Source: Zygnema cylindricum
Taxonomy: Eukaryota > Streptophyta > Zygnematophyceae > Zygnematales > Zygnemataceae
Length of the DNA: 64,000 nt
Assembly (NCBI GenBank): GCA_037447655.1
Contig: JBBHKE010001947.1
Location: 39,712 to 103,711, forward strand
Direction of reading: 5' to 3'
The translations under genes were made by a program, and so were the position numbers. Positions 32,950 through 44,773 of the stretch are shown piece after piece. Within the stretch, counting starts at the first letter, position 1. Each line of letters opens with the position of its first letter. The notes beneath the pieces were generated by a model. That model ran no database searches and was not told the origin of the DNA. It saw nothing but the letters and a program-made list of their open reading frames with translations.

Positions 32950-35900
32950 CCTTATTTTCTAGTCTAATTTAAATTTCAGTTTTAATCCACACTTTTCCCT
33001 GCAATATTTTAACTTGGGAAAAGGCACCGGTTTCGTCATCATATCAGCTACCATTTCCTCATCAGATTTATATACAAGATTCACGATTTTATTCTCAACC
33101 TTTTCTCTTACAAAACTTAATCTTATGTCCATATGTTTAGCCTTAAAATGATGTTTTGGATTAGCTGCAATTGCAATGGCAGCTTGATTATCACAAAACA
33201 CTTCATGCACTCCCTCTTTCATATACCCCAGTTCTTGCAGCAAAGAATTGACCCACATCAACTCTTTCACAGCAGAACAAGAGGCCATGTACTCAGCCTC
33301 CATAGTGGACTGAGAAACCACCTTTTGTTGCTTACTGCTCCAACAACATGCACCTTCCCCAACATACAACACATACCCAGAAGTGCATCATCTCGTAGGT
33401 GCATCGCTCTAACTGGCATCACTCCAAGTGGTGATATCAGTGTGCTCCCCTCCCAAATGCAACCATAACTCTCTGGTTCCTACGAGATATCTCATGACTC
33501 TCTTGGCTGCCTCCTAGTCTCTCTTCCTAGGATCATTAAGACTCCGACTGAGTACTCCAACTGCTGCCGCTATGTCCGGTCTGGTACAATTCATAAAATA
33601 GATTAAACTTCTTACAACATGTCTATAAGGGATAGACTTCATAAATTCTCTCTCCTCTGGACTCATCTGATCATCTAAGATCATCACTCCTCCTACTACA
33701 CTCCCATCACTTATTTTTTTCAAGTCCTTGGGAGTGGTACAACTGTTAGCATTTTCCATCTAGAATTTCTCAAGCATATTACCTATTGCTTCCTTCTAAG
33801 TGTGTTTGATAATCTTTTTCCCCCTATCTCTCTCCATCTGAATCCCCAAAATATACCTTGCCTCCCCTAAATCCTTCATATCAAATCTGCTTTCAAGATC
33901 TTTTTTTAACTTATCGATTTTTTCCAAAGATTTACTCAACACAAGCAAATCATCCACATAAATTGCAATAAAAATAACAGCATTCTCATCTTTAAACATA
34001 TAGATAGAATGGTTAGAGTTGATACGGATATATCCTAGACTTGTAAGAAACTCATCTAGTTTCATATTCCACTGTCGCGGAGCCTGCTTCAGTCCATATA
34101 GGGACTTTATGAGTCTGCAGATTGGTTATTGTCATTATAAACCTCTTTCCTCCAACCGATGGTACTTTTGCAGGACCCCAAATATTTGTGTGGACCAAAT
34201 CTAACACTTTCTCACCTCTATATGTGGCGGCTTTGGGAAAGGGAAATCTGTGAGCCTTACCTTGAGCACAACCACTACAATCATCCATCATTTCATTATC
34301 CCCAAACTGAATGCCTTCTACTACCCCAAGCTTTTTCATTTCCCTCAACCTATCAAAATGCACATGCCCCAACCGCTTATGCCAAATCATCAACTTAGGA
34401 ACACCAACATAGTAAGCATTCTTCTTTTCATTACTCAGGTTAAGCCTAAACATTCCTTGGCTACCCTTATCTGCCGTGAAGAAAACTTCATCCCCATACT
34501 TAGCTGTAAAGACTCCCTTTCGAGTGAAGGTATCAAATTCTTTGTCATCTAACACAGACGTAGAGACAAGATTTTTACTCACCTGAAGAATGTAGAGTAC
34601 ATCTGAGAATGTAAGTATAGAAGTCTTACCCTCCACTAAGACTTTGATATCTACTAATCCCACTAGATCTGTAGTAACTACTCTCCCATCCCCATACTCT
34701 ATCTCTACAGTAAGGATTTTCCTTAACTTAGTGAAGAGTTCTTTATCGCGACACATATGCATGGATGCACTTGAGTCGATAATCCATCTTTCCTGTGGAG
34801 CTTCCCGAAGTGCTCCAAGGGCACACTTCTCTCTCCGAGGGATCTCCTTCTCCTCCTGACTCTCATCAAGAAGAACCTCCTCATCCTCCTCAGAGGACTC
34901 ATCCTCGATTTCTCTTGTCACCTTTGTAACAACAAGTGCCTTTTTCTTCCCTCCGGAAGAACCCCCTCCACGGTTCTCTTGGAGCCTCAGCTCCGACAGC
35001 TTGACACAATCTGCGATGAAGTGTCCCGACTTTTTGCAAAAATGACAAAGACCCTTTGGGGGCCTCGGTCCTCCAAGATGATCTCTTTCCCCTTTGTACA
35101 ATTTCTTCGGGTCCTTCCTCCATCGGTCATCTCCTGCTGCTAGAGCTTGAATTCTCTTTCCTCCGCTCCTAATCTCCATTGTGTTTTCTTGCACAAGTAT
35201 CATCCTGACCACTGTGTTTCATTTCTATGAACTATCAAGCATTTCCTGTTCTCGATACACTATGTTCTCGAACTCATCTGGTAACTTCATAATAAGAGTG
35301 TTAACTTTCATTTTTATTGTACCTGTCCATCCGGCACTTTCCATCTCCATATACAAACAAGAAAGATCATTACAGTAATCTAACATCTTTCCTCCTTTGT
35401 AAGTGTAACTCACTAGCTTTTGCTCAGCCAACTGGAGCTCCTGAATGGTTCCAGCTCTATAAATCTCCACCAAACTCACCCACAACTCCTCGGCCTTGTA
35501 ATTGTGAAGATGAGGAGTGGCCAAAGCTTGAGTGAGGTGCCTGAGAATGAAGTTTTTGGCAGCCATGTTTACATCCTCCCACATTTGAGTATCGTTCTCC
35601 GTGGTCTTTACAGTCGTCGCTCTCGGTACTGTGGCGATAGGAGTGAGCGGTGTCTCCTTCCCTTTCCCCTTTTCGGACACACTGCTATCTCCATCATCTG
35701 CGTCCTCCGCTGAGGCAGGCGTTGCTACAGGAAACCTTACTCCTCCAAATCCTGGTGGAGTTCCCGAAGGTGGACGTTTCACTTGTCCACTGACGATACC
35801 CCAGTATCGTTTTTCACACAAAGCTCCCATCATCATGGCTTCCCAATAGATGAACCCAGATCCATTGAAGGTGGGCACCCTAGAGGGTGGGCCTATAACC
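32950..35900 (-). pseudogene. Broken, internally deleted gag-pol of array copy B
   Basis: Gag 35900-35225 and gag/protease 35212-34130 match copy A almost base for base, including the internal stop and the DSSA protease motif. Near 34123 the integrase, just after GGKRFIMTITN, jumps directly into the middle of RT. Compared with copy A, the stretch equivalent to about 28771-30157 is missing. RT and RNase H remnants continue to 32959 (YVDDLLVL near 33965). Confidence 0.9.
35888..35900 (-). promoter_or_regulatory. Primer-binding site of array copy B
   Basis: GGTTATAGGCCCA on the minus strand directly after LTR 3. Confidence 0.7.
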
Positions 35901-36908
35901 TGCAATTCTGTGTCCTCTATTGGACTACAAAATACAGGAAGCCTCTAGATAGTATATAACTAACCCACTTCAAGCCACAACCACTGCTGTCCAAAAAGGT
36001 CACACTGAAAATTTGATTGCACCCCTATGCAGCTTGTACTCCCCTGAGTCCGTAGCAAAAAGAATCACTGAAATTGGCCAATTAGCCGATAAGTTATGAG
36101 TCGGCAAAAATGCCAAGTTTATACAAACTCTCAAAGGGAGAGAGGTTCCTATCTACCAATATTCTATAAGTCATAAATCCCTCTCACAACCCCTATCTAT
36201 TGAAGTACAAACTAATCAGATCACTGTAGGGTACAAAAAAGTACTATGGCCGATGTACTTTCTGTACGGCCCATGTACGGCAACGCCATTAAGTGGACGC
36301 GTGTCGACTTTTCACTTGTCCTTATGTTCGTCGGAATTCCTGCGACCAAATGTCATCCCTCCGCGTGGCGCCACGTCACGCCACGTCCATAAACGCCAAA
36401 AGTGACCATTCCTCGATCGCGACATTGATGTACGCCGTCGGATCAGATTCAATATTAAATGTCCGCCGTCAAACAAATGTCTGATTCATTTGTTTTCGTG
36501 CGAGATAATGTTCGCACTATATAATACTTGGTTCCATGTTCGTCCGTTTGTAATTCTGTCTATTAAATTCATACACGTAACATTGTAGAAATAATAATCA
36601 AACCTAATGTATATCAACGGACTCCTACGACAGACTGGTTAGAGCTAACGGCTAAGCCGTGCTCTGCCGGTCGGAGGTTCGAGTCCTGCCGAACTCAACC
36701 TTTTGTTGAGAGTGACATAAGTCACTCTTTAGCCCTGCCTGCTTAAGCTAGGACAGCCATGGCTCAGCCACCCTCTCTATCCCTCAGTGACTATGACAAG
36801 TATGGTGGGAAGGGAGAGGAGGCGAAGGCAAGCTGTCCGTCTTTTCTTTTTCTTATTTGTACTAAATTTAGACCTAGAAAATACTAAATAAAACTACTTA
36901 TTTCAACA
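35901..36908 (-). repeat. Array LTR 3 (5' LTR of copy B)
   Basis: 1008 bp from TGCAATTCTG to TTATTTCAACA. It carries the GTAC cluster, the TATA complement and the antisense tRNA-like segment. The gag ATG is changed to ATA. Confidence 0.85.
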
Positions 36909-37034
36909 TGGTCTTCCGTACATACTGGCGGGCGGCAATGTTGCATTACGCCAGCGGTACAGCGGTCCGTATTGCAGACAGTCCCAAGGCAACGTTACAT
37001 TTGTGCCAGGTACGACGATATGTCGTGCTGACGG

Positions 37035-37420
37035 GCGGCGGCGTAAAATTACGCCAGTGGGCGGCTGCGTATAATTACGCAAACTGTCGGCGGCGTAGAA
37101 TTACGACACTGAGCGGCAGCGTAGAATGTCGCCTGCTGGCGGCAGCGTCAAATTGTGCCACCAGGTGGCAACGTACAACCACGCCAGCCGGCGGCAGCGT
37201 AAAATTGTGCCACCAGGCGGCAGCGTACAATCACGCCAGCCGGCGGCAACGGAAAATTAAGCCACCAAGTGGCAGCGTAGAATAACGCCAGCCCATGGGT
37301 GGCAGGGTAGAATTACGCAAGTTGACGGGCGATAGTGTAGAAATGCGCCAGCAGATGGGCGGCAACGTACCAGCCGGCGGGCGGCAGCGTAGGATTGTGC
37401 TACGGTACGGCGGTCTGTAT
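37035..37420 (+). repeat. GC-rich 26-bp minisatellite
   Basis: About a dozen imperfect units of the form CGTAxAATTxxGCCAxxxGGCGGCAG follow the copia array directly. The units are regular (26 bp) from 37035 to about 37280 and then drift. Each has a GCC...GGC core able to fold. A 26-bp period is not a multiple of three, so the open frame across it is unlikely to be coding. Confidence 0.8.
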
Positions 37421-37974
37421 CGCGACGGGCGGAAGCGCTACATCGTGCTCGCGGTATGGCTGTGTGACAGAAAAAAATCAAGACAGACACGGCGCCTATA
37501 TAAGGTTTTGCAGAGGGGCGAACGCAGTTCCCTTATTTATATACTGATTCCACACATTTAACTAAAAAACCGTACAGTTATCGTTAATTGTCCGTTAAGT
37601 TTACCAGACACAAAGTACATCGCTTTTTTTTGCGATTTTTTAAAAAGTCAAGTACAATACGTAGAAATTGGAAAAAATGAAAAAAAACTTGCGATTTGAA
37701 CAACTAGGTTTCCAATTAACAAAATGCGAATATTCATTTACTAAACATTCCCATCTATAATATAACCCTAAAAAAACATTCCCATTTATAATATAATTAT
37801 TAAAGTCCCCATTTAACAATTAAACTAGATCAACCCGTGTCATTTTACTGTTATACTTTATGTACTAGCCACGCGTCTAATTTTAAATGGCCAAAATATA
37901 AACAAAATATTAAAATTGCCGATTAATCGCGTCATCACAGGGAAAAAACCGTTTTATGAACCTATAAGCCTCAA
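37421..37974. other. AT-rich intergenic, no gene
   Basis: No homology recognised. A short near-repeat, ACATTCCCATCTATAATATAA followed by ACATTCCCATTTATAATATAA in outline, occurs near 37744-37797. Confidence 0.5.
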
Positions 37975-38519
37975 CTACACCGCGAATCGTTAATAGTGTC
38001 TAAGTTTAAATAGTGTTGAAGAAAATTTACCGTAATTGATGCTAATTAAGAATTTGAAATTAATAAAAAAAAGGTGTATTCTAATTTCGACGTTTATGCT
38101 AATTTGGGAACAGCAAAAATGGAATTTTCACCGTACGATTATATACATTAATATATGTATCCGTACAAAATATTTGAAATTGTACGCCGTCGCGAATTTT
38201 AAATATCCGTTCATGTTATAATAATTTACGTGTCAGACTAATCCCGTTTTTTTGAGCGCACGTTCCTATGCGTGCGCGTCTGATTTAATTCATTTTTTGT
38301 AAATTTTCAGTTGAAAAGGTACATTTATGTACGGTTTGAAATCGACCGTACACCACACTATTTATAATTTTTTGTACTTTCAGGATTTACTTTATTTTGT
38401 CTGCTATCTTAGTTAACGTTGAGGAAAAATTAAAATCATGTACCCTATTTGAAAAAATAAATCAAATTTTTTAGAACCCAAATTAGTAACTTTGACACTA
38501 ATAACGATTCGCGGTGTAG
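37975..38519 (+). mobile_element. MITE copy A with CTACACCGCGAATCG termini
   Basis: 545 bp with terminal inverted repeats of about 26 bp (CTACACCGCGAATCGTTA and its complement). It is flanked by TCAA at 37971-37974 and 38520-38523. A second, similar full-length copy is at 61539-62088. No coding capacity. Confidence 0.8.
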
Positions 38520-38523
38520 TCAA

Positions 38524-39044
38524 CTTCTAAAATTTCCGTACGACGAGAATTGTCATGTGAAGACTCAAAATCACGATTGACGACTCGACAGACCGATAAC
38601 GCGCAAACATTGGTACGGCATAAGTTTTTCTGTACGGTCTCCCCTTTTTGTTTTTTTAGGCGAACCCAATTACGGTGTCTATTTGTAAATTAAAGTACGA
38701 ACCGTACTGTAGGGCAACCCGTCAAAAAACTGTCGGAAAACATCGTCCCGTACCAAAAAGTCAACCGCAAAAAAATCGTCGTGACGACCTGTCGCAAAAG
38801 TTCATTATTGTACGATTTCCGTATATTTCCGAACCTCAAGGCTATCTTCGAAACCGGAAGTTCCCGAGCCTCACAATGACCGCCGAGTCCGTACGTTTCC
38901 GAATCAAAAGGAGACAGCTGTCCAACAGTTGCCGTCTCCTCCCGTACTTTTTCTTCACTTAGACATCCACTCTTCCGCGGCCAATCATATATATGTATTT
39001 TCAATCCCGTTAACCCTTAAACCTATCGGTCTCCCTCCATATCT
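38524..39044. other. Upstream region of the transporter gene, no gene
   Basis: Contains several GTAC tetramers and a TATA-like run (ATATATATGTATTTT near 38986). No conserved protein frame. Confidence 0.45.
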
Positions 39045-39107
39045 CCACCCTCCTGTCCCTTTCCCTCCCATCTCTCTCTCTCTCTCCCCCTTTCTTTTTT
39101 TCTCTTT

Positions 39108-39145
<38 letters not shown>

Positions 39146-39191
39146 TCTCTCTCTCTCCCCCTCTCCCTCTCCCTCTCCCTCTCCCTCCCCC
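39045..39191 (+). repeat. CT-rich tract upstream of the transporter gene
   Basis: About 145 bp of C and T, including a pure (CT)n run near 39112-39140 and CTCCCT hexamers to 39186. Its position 120-265 bp before the ATG fits a pyrimidine-rich promoter or 5' leader. Confidence 0.85.
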
Positions 39192-39232
39192 CAAAGCGCT
39201 CTTTCCCTTCCGTACCCCTGTTTGCACGCTCT

Positions 39233-39251
39233 TGACACGTGCCACGTGTCA
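39233..39251. promoter_or_regulatory. Inverted double G-box
   Basis: TGACACGTG-C-CACGTGTCA: two CACGTG cores in a 9-1-9 palindrome, 59 bp before the ATG at 39310. G-boxes bind bZIP and bHLH factors in the green lineage (known); use here is inferred. Confidence 0.6.
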
Positions 39252-39309
39252 CTTTGTCGCGCTGCTCACTACGTTTCTCAGGGAAAAGAGACAAACAAAA
39301 AAAAAATCC

Positions 39310-41516
39310 ATGGCGGAGACAAATAGCACAAAGGTGTCTGTGAAGAGAGACACAGTTTGTGACCCAGGTCCTCTGGGATTGGCCGCTTTTGCTTTTACTA
39401 CTTTTGTCTTATCCGCCCATAATGCAGGTGATAGAATGTAGGGGAAAACTGAATTTTGGAATTTAAAAGAAAAGAAAATGGATTATATATTAAGAACAAA
39501 AAGACATAGTTGAAGTAAAATGGGTATGGTTACTCATTTTTTTTTAATACCAATTTTCATGAACTGGGATTCCGAGAATTACGGCGGTCATTAACTAAGT
39601 CGGAAATCAAGTAGGAAATTGTTATTAAAAACTTTTAATTATTCACTAAACATTAGAGTTTTCCACCAAATGTTTTCTTTGGGAGAAAAATAACTTAATG
39701 GCGTTTTACTTAATGTTATATTTAGCGGTTTACTCTTCTTTTAAGTCCATGTCTTATAAATAGTTGAAAAAAATATAGTATTCAGTAACCGAAAGCATTT
39801 TCCTTACACCAAATTAACATTATTTCACGAATATCTGATTAATATGATGTCAAGAAAATCAAAGGAGTAAAGCTAAAATCCAAAAAATGGGTGTTGAAAG
39901 GTGGCGAAAATTTTCCCAATCTTGACAACCATGCAACACATTTTCCGTCCACACTGGCATTTAACAAAAATGTGGCACAATCTGTTGATGTTGACAGAAA
40001 TGGGTCAATACAGAGCTGACACGTGGCACAATATTTGTGGCAGACTGGGCACCGGATTTGGTGTGGGTGGGCCCCGCCATATTCTGCGGAGGTCTGATCT
40101 CGCTATTGGCGGGAATGTGGGAATTTATGAGAAATAATGCTTTTGGAGCCACGGCGTTTTCGACTTACGGAGGATTTTGGATGAGCCTCGGATTCTTTGC
40201 CGTGCTCGAACTTTCAGGACTGGTATGCTTTTTGATATGTGGCTTTATGTGAATTATCAGATGTTTAAGTTGCAATTTGCACATGAAACTCACAATACTG
40301 TGGATTCAAAAAATGGGACATTAAACTTCCAATTTCGATATTGGGTTTTACAAATTTCAGTATTTGAGTATCAATGTGTGACATTGGACATTTGAAACTA
40401 GAATTTAGGAGCTGCAAGGTTTAGAATTTTAAGTTCTGGTAAACTCAAAAAACGAATTGCAATTTTAACACCAGAAAATAAAAATTAGCAATTGCAAATT
40501 TTAGCATTTTTAAGTACCAGATATTGACATTGCACATTTAATGTTTAACATCTGTATTCAGAAGTTTAGAAATATAATAATATGTAATTTAGAATCTAAA
40601 TTTACAGGTCAGTACCATCAACATTGTACATGTTAAACATTTACACATCATAACATTATACCCAAACAAACAAAAGAAAAAAAATAAAAAAATACCGGTA
40701 AATGAAATCTCACAATCCTTCCAAACATCTCTTGTCCAAAATTGCACATTTTCCTTTTGCACCAAATTCCCAAAAATTGGAAATCCAAAATCTTCTTGGC
40801 CGAAATTTTACTCTGAATTTGAAGTTTTACATTACTGTTAATTCTCACGATTGCTTTTTTTTTTTTTAACTTGTCCTTATTGACTTCCTGATTTCTCAAA
40901 TGCAGATCCCCCTCTCAATAAGTGTTACCGGAGCTTTCGGCTGGTTGCTCGTAGGCCTTTTAGTTGTTAACACCTATATGACAATTACCGCCACATTACT
41001 TCCGAAGGCGATATTTATGGCATTTATTTTTACTGAAATCACAATAATTTTTCAAGTGACCGGAAATTTCCTTCCAAACATCTTTTGCATGATGGCCGGA
41101 GGATATATGGGCATTATTGCCTCATGCGCAGGTGAGGGAGAAGGAGAGGATTTATTTCCATTGATTTGCTTTGCTCCTTGTACTTAACCTGTTGCCATCC
41201 AGTTGTTCACCTTCTCTCTCTCTCTCTCTTCCTCTCCCTCCCTCCCTCCCCCCCTCCCTTCGTCCTTCCCTCTCTCCCGCCCTCCCTCCCATGCTATCTC
41301 ATGCAAGCCCATACCCCTCTCTGTATCTCTTCCAATGCTAACGTTTTCCCTCTCCCCCTCTCCTCCTCTCTCTCCCCAGCTTGGTATGCCTCATTCGCCA
41401 TGCTTTTCAATATTACCGCCAAAAGAACAATATTCCCTCTCGGCGTCCCTTTCCTCTCCTTCACTTCCACTAACACTTTGGGAGCCGTTAACGAGCCTCT
41501 TAATAGGGAGCCCTGA
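39310..41516 (+). CDS. AceTr/SatP (GPR1/FUN34/YaaH) family acetate transporter, 4 exons
   Basis: Exons 39310-39427, 40044-40222, 40906-41131 and 41380-41516 join in frame to 219 residues, a normal length for the family. The start is the ATG after AAAAAATCC. The N-terminal signature reads DPGPLGLAAFAFTTF, where the family has NPAPLGL; then WVGPAIFCGGLISLLAGMWE and FGATAFSTYGGFWMS, both typical. About six hydrophobic membrane segments can be drawn. Family members carry acetate or other small monocarboxylates and succinate across membranes; substrate and membrane are not shown by the sequence. No stop or frameshift interrupts the exons. The two substitutions (Asn to Asp, Ala to Gly) in the signature are notable. 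The promoter has a CT tract and an inverted G-box. Confidence 0.9.
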
Positions 41517-42658
41517 CTTTCACTCCAACTGTTTCCATTCTACCCTGAATATAATTGGTTTTTAGATAGCTTATTAAGACGTGATTTTTTAAGTAAAAGT
41601 AGGTCGACTTCCACGGGCGAGATTTTCCCTTTGTGCTTTTGTTGTAAAATTTTCTCTTGGGAAATTTCGTCTTTTAACGTAGAATTTTGTGGACAGGCAA
41701 AGTAGCTTTTTTAATTTTTCTTTTTCTGTTTTTCTTCGTTTTTTTGTTTACATTTTTTTCACTTTTTGCCTTAATTTTTTTAGAAAGTAGCTTTTAAATG
41801 CTTTAATATGTCTAGATTTTGGCTCTTTTATTTTTCTTGTAGTCCAATTTTATTGCTAGTGTTAGATATTGAGTTAAGATGAAGAAAATAAATATTTTTG
41901 AGATGTATCTGCGTGGGGTGGTGAGTGTTGTCCGGGTTTTTTTAGACTGCGGAAATACCCTATGACTTTTGCTTCCCCAATCATGAACATGACCAGCAAA
42001 TAATTCCAAATGAGCTTACCAGTGTTATTCTCTCTAAAGAACAACTTCATTGCACACATTATTATGTGTCAACAACACAACAATGATACACAACTCCTCA
42101 CTAAATGTCACGCACTAACTGCCACATAAACCATTGTGCTTCCCAATCGCCCACATTTATTAATCCAAAAAACAAGATGGACTCTCTTGTGCAAAGCCCT
42201 CACCCTCAAGATGACTCTATAAGATATTTATCGTTGCTCCTTACTTTCATTAAACTCCTCTCAAATATAAAACCATGAGTTGCTTATAGACTATTTGTAT
42301 GCTGAAGTCTAGTGTGCCAAATTCACCATTAAAAAATTCCTTAATAAAAACTTGTTATCTGTTACTACACTAAAAATATCCCCAAAAGTCAAATAAAAAC
42401 TATTTATCTGTTACTACACTAAAAATGTGCCAAAAAGTCAAATAAAACCTGGTTTGGCTGTACAAAAAACAACAGGTTACTGTACTATCACATACATAGT
42501 GGAAAACAAATTAGTGAAATTACAATAGTAAGTCTTCAAGAAATAGTTTGTCCGACTACAAGATTCCTACTGAAAACTCCTACTGAAAACTAAGTTATCC
42601 AACCAAAACCTGAAGTTTAAGTCATTGTACTGTAGGCTAACTTGCGATAACCGTTGTC
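41517..42658. other. Intergenic between the transporter gene and element 6
   Basis: AT-rich, with no gene recognised. A 49-bp tandem duplication (42355-42403 and 42404-42450, starting TTATCTGTTACTACAC) is the only clear structure. Confidence 0.6.
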
Positions 42659-42663
42659 GGAAT

Positions 42664-43173
42664 TATAGCAGTAGATGACATGGCAGCGGACAGAAAGTAG
42701 GAAGGAAGTAAATATGGAAAAGGACAAAAGGTAAAGAAAGACAAAAATATATTTCTTGATTGTATTGAAAAGTACAGAGCAGTCGTTTAAGTAGAATAGG
42801 CAAAGTCACGAGAGTGACTTTTCAAGATCTAGGGAGCCTATGCGACTCTGAAAGGTCACTTGGCTCATTTGCCGAAAGGGCAAATGGAGATCCTTAGTTG
42901 TCAGTAAAAGCTAAGGATGAGATCTACTGTCAGAAAACTACAGGAGCTACAGTGTGCGCTTTTAAGAAGCGCCAGGTGCAGAAAACAGAAATAGAAACAA
43001 GAAACATAAAACTGAAACTAAAATATAAACTGAGAAAACAGAAAACTGAGCTAAGTAGATAGAATAGACTAAGATGCTCTAACTAGCTAGATAACATGAA
43101 CTGGGATACCAGTTTGCGTTATTAACAAAGGTAGAGCTAGCTTGAAGATTCTAACAAAGGAATAAAGTTAACA
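42664..43173 (-). repeat. 3' LTR of element 6
   Basis: Plus-strand copy from TATAGCAGTAGATG to AAGTTAACA; aligns with 58030-58538. Confidence 0.8.
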
Positions 43174-44773
43174 CCCCCCCTCTTGGTTAGAATCGAAGGC
43201 CGGAGGAGGATAGATGAAGTTCGAACTAAGGGCGGGCAAGAGCTTTTGTGAGGAAGTCGGCCAGCTGCTTGGAAGTGGGACAGTAGATGAACTTGACAGT
43301 ACCAGCAGCAATGGCATCACGCGTGAAGTGAAACTGAATGTCGATGTGCTTCGTCCGCCTATGGTGGATTGGGTTCCCCATGAGAGCAAGGGAACTTTGG
43401 GAGTCGCTGAATATGACAGTGGCGGAGGGCTGTGGAAATTGAAGATTGGAAAGGAGGAAACGTAACCAGATTGCTTCCATGGTTGCATGAGTGGCAGCCA
43501 TGTATTCTGATTCGGTGGAGGAAAGAGCAACGGTTGGTTGCTTCTTGGAGGCCCACGAAATGAGGGCGCCATGGAGGGAGAAGCATACACCAGTTCTGGA
43601 GCGCTGGGAGACCAAATCTCCCCCCTAGTCTGCATCACAGAAACCAACCAGCTCAGGGGAAGATCATCCTGCGAAGGTGAGCTTGAGGGGTTTTGTCCCT
43701 TGAAGGTAACAGAGAACCCTTTTGGCAGCTAGGAGGTGATCAGCTGAAGGGTTAGAGAGAAATTGATTGAGCTGGCCGACGGCTACTACTATGTCTGGAC
43801 GTGTTTTGGTAATACCATACATTAGACTCCCAACAATAGAACGATACAGCTCCTGGGTTGCTCCGGGGACAGGCCCACCGGAGTTTATGATAAGTTTGAC
43901 ATTTGGGTCTAAGGGAGTGGAAATTAGACTGCAATCTGACATAGAAAATCTGGTGAGGATTTCATTAATATACTTCTCTTGAGATAGATATAAGACTTTG
44001 GAGGGTCTATCGCGACCGACAAAATTACCAAGACAATATTCGACCTCTCCTAAGTCAGTCATGGAGAAGTGGAGATTGAGCATGGTTTTGACTAGATTAA
44101 TGAGGGGAAGGGAGGGACCAGCTAGAAGAAGATCATCAACAAAGATAACTAAAATGACTAGAGACTCGTTATAACCTCAAAAAAAGAGACCAAAATCTGC
44201 AGCAAGCTTGTTGAAGCCCTCCTTAAGAAGAACAGCCTCCAAATGTTTATTCCAAACACGAGGCACCAGTTTTAGGCCTTAGAGAGATTTCAGAAGTCGG
44301 CAGACGAGGTGCTCGGTGCCCGGAGCGACATATCCTTCCGGTTGGCGGATAAATATTTCTTCACTTAATGTGCCATAGAGGAAGGCTGTCTGGACATCCA
44401 TGTGATGGGCGTGCCAGAGCGAGGGAGAGGAGTATGCGAATGGAGGTGAATTTGGCCACAAGGGCAAATGTCTCATTAAAATCAACCCCTTCCTTCTGTA
44501 AGAATCCTTTAGCCACGAAGCAAGCTTTATAGTGATCAAGGGATCCATCAGCTTTAGTGTTGATGCGGAAAACCCACTTCGAGCCGATGACCTTTCGACC
44601 TTGTGGAAGAGAGGTGAGTTCCCACGTGCCATTTTTTGTAATGAGGCGAATTCTGCATCTATTGCTACTTTCCATAAGGCAGTATGTGGCCCGTTCATGG
44701 CGGCTCAGGCAACATGTGGTCGTTCATGGCGGCTGTAAAAGAATGTGAAACTTCGACAGTGGCAATGTTGGCT

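Larger units (their letters stand above)
26588..36908 (-). mobile_element. Tandem copia array: LTR-internal-LTR-internal-LTR
   Basis: Three LTRs (26588-27595, 31937-32945, 35901-36908) separate two internal regions (27596-31936 and 32946-35900), all in minus orientation with the middle LTR shared. The outer flanks (CTCT before, TGGTC after) show no 5-bp duplication. The second internal region lacks about 1.4 kb covering most of the integrase and the start of RT. Both share the same gag stop. Tandem formation by unequal recombination is the likeliest origin. Confidence 0.85.

Noticed and set aside
36908-37285. 125-residue open frame across the GC-rich segment
   Set aside because: It is a 26-bp minisatellite; the period is not a multiple of three and the peptide shows no domain or consistent repeat.
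38985-39294. Arg/Glu-rich frames opposite the CT tract
   Set aside because: They are translations of a simple GA repeat on the minus strand upstream of the transporter gene.
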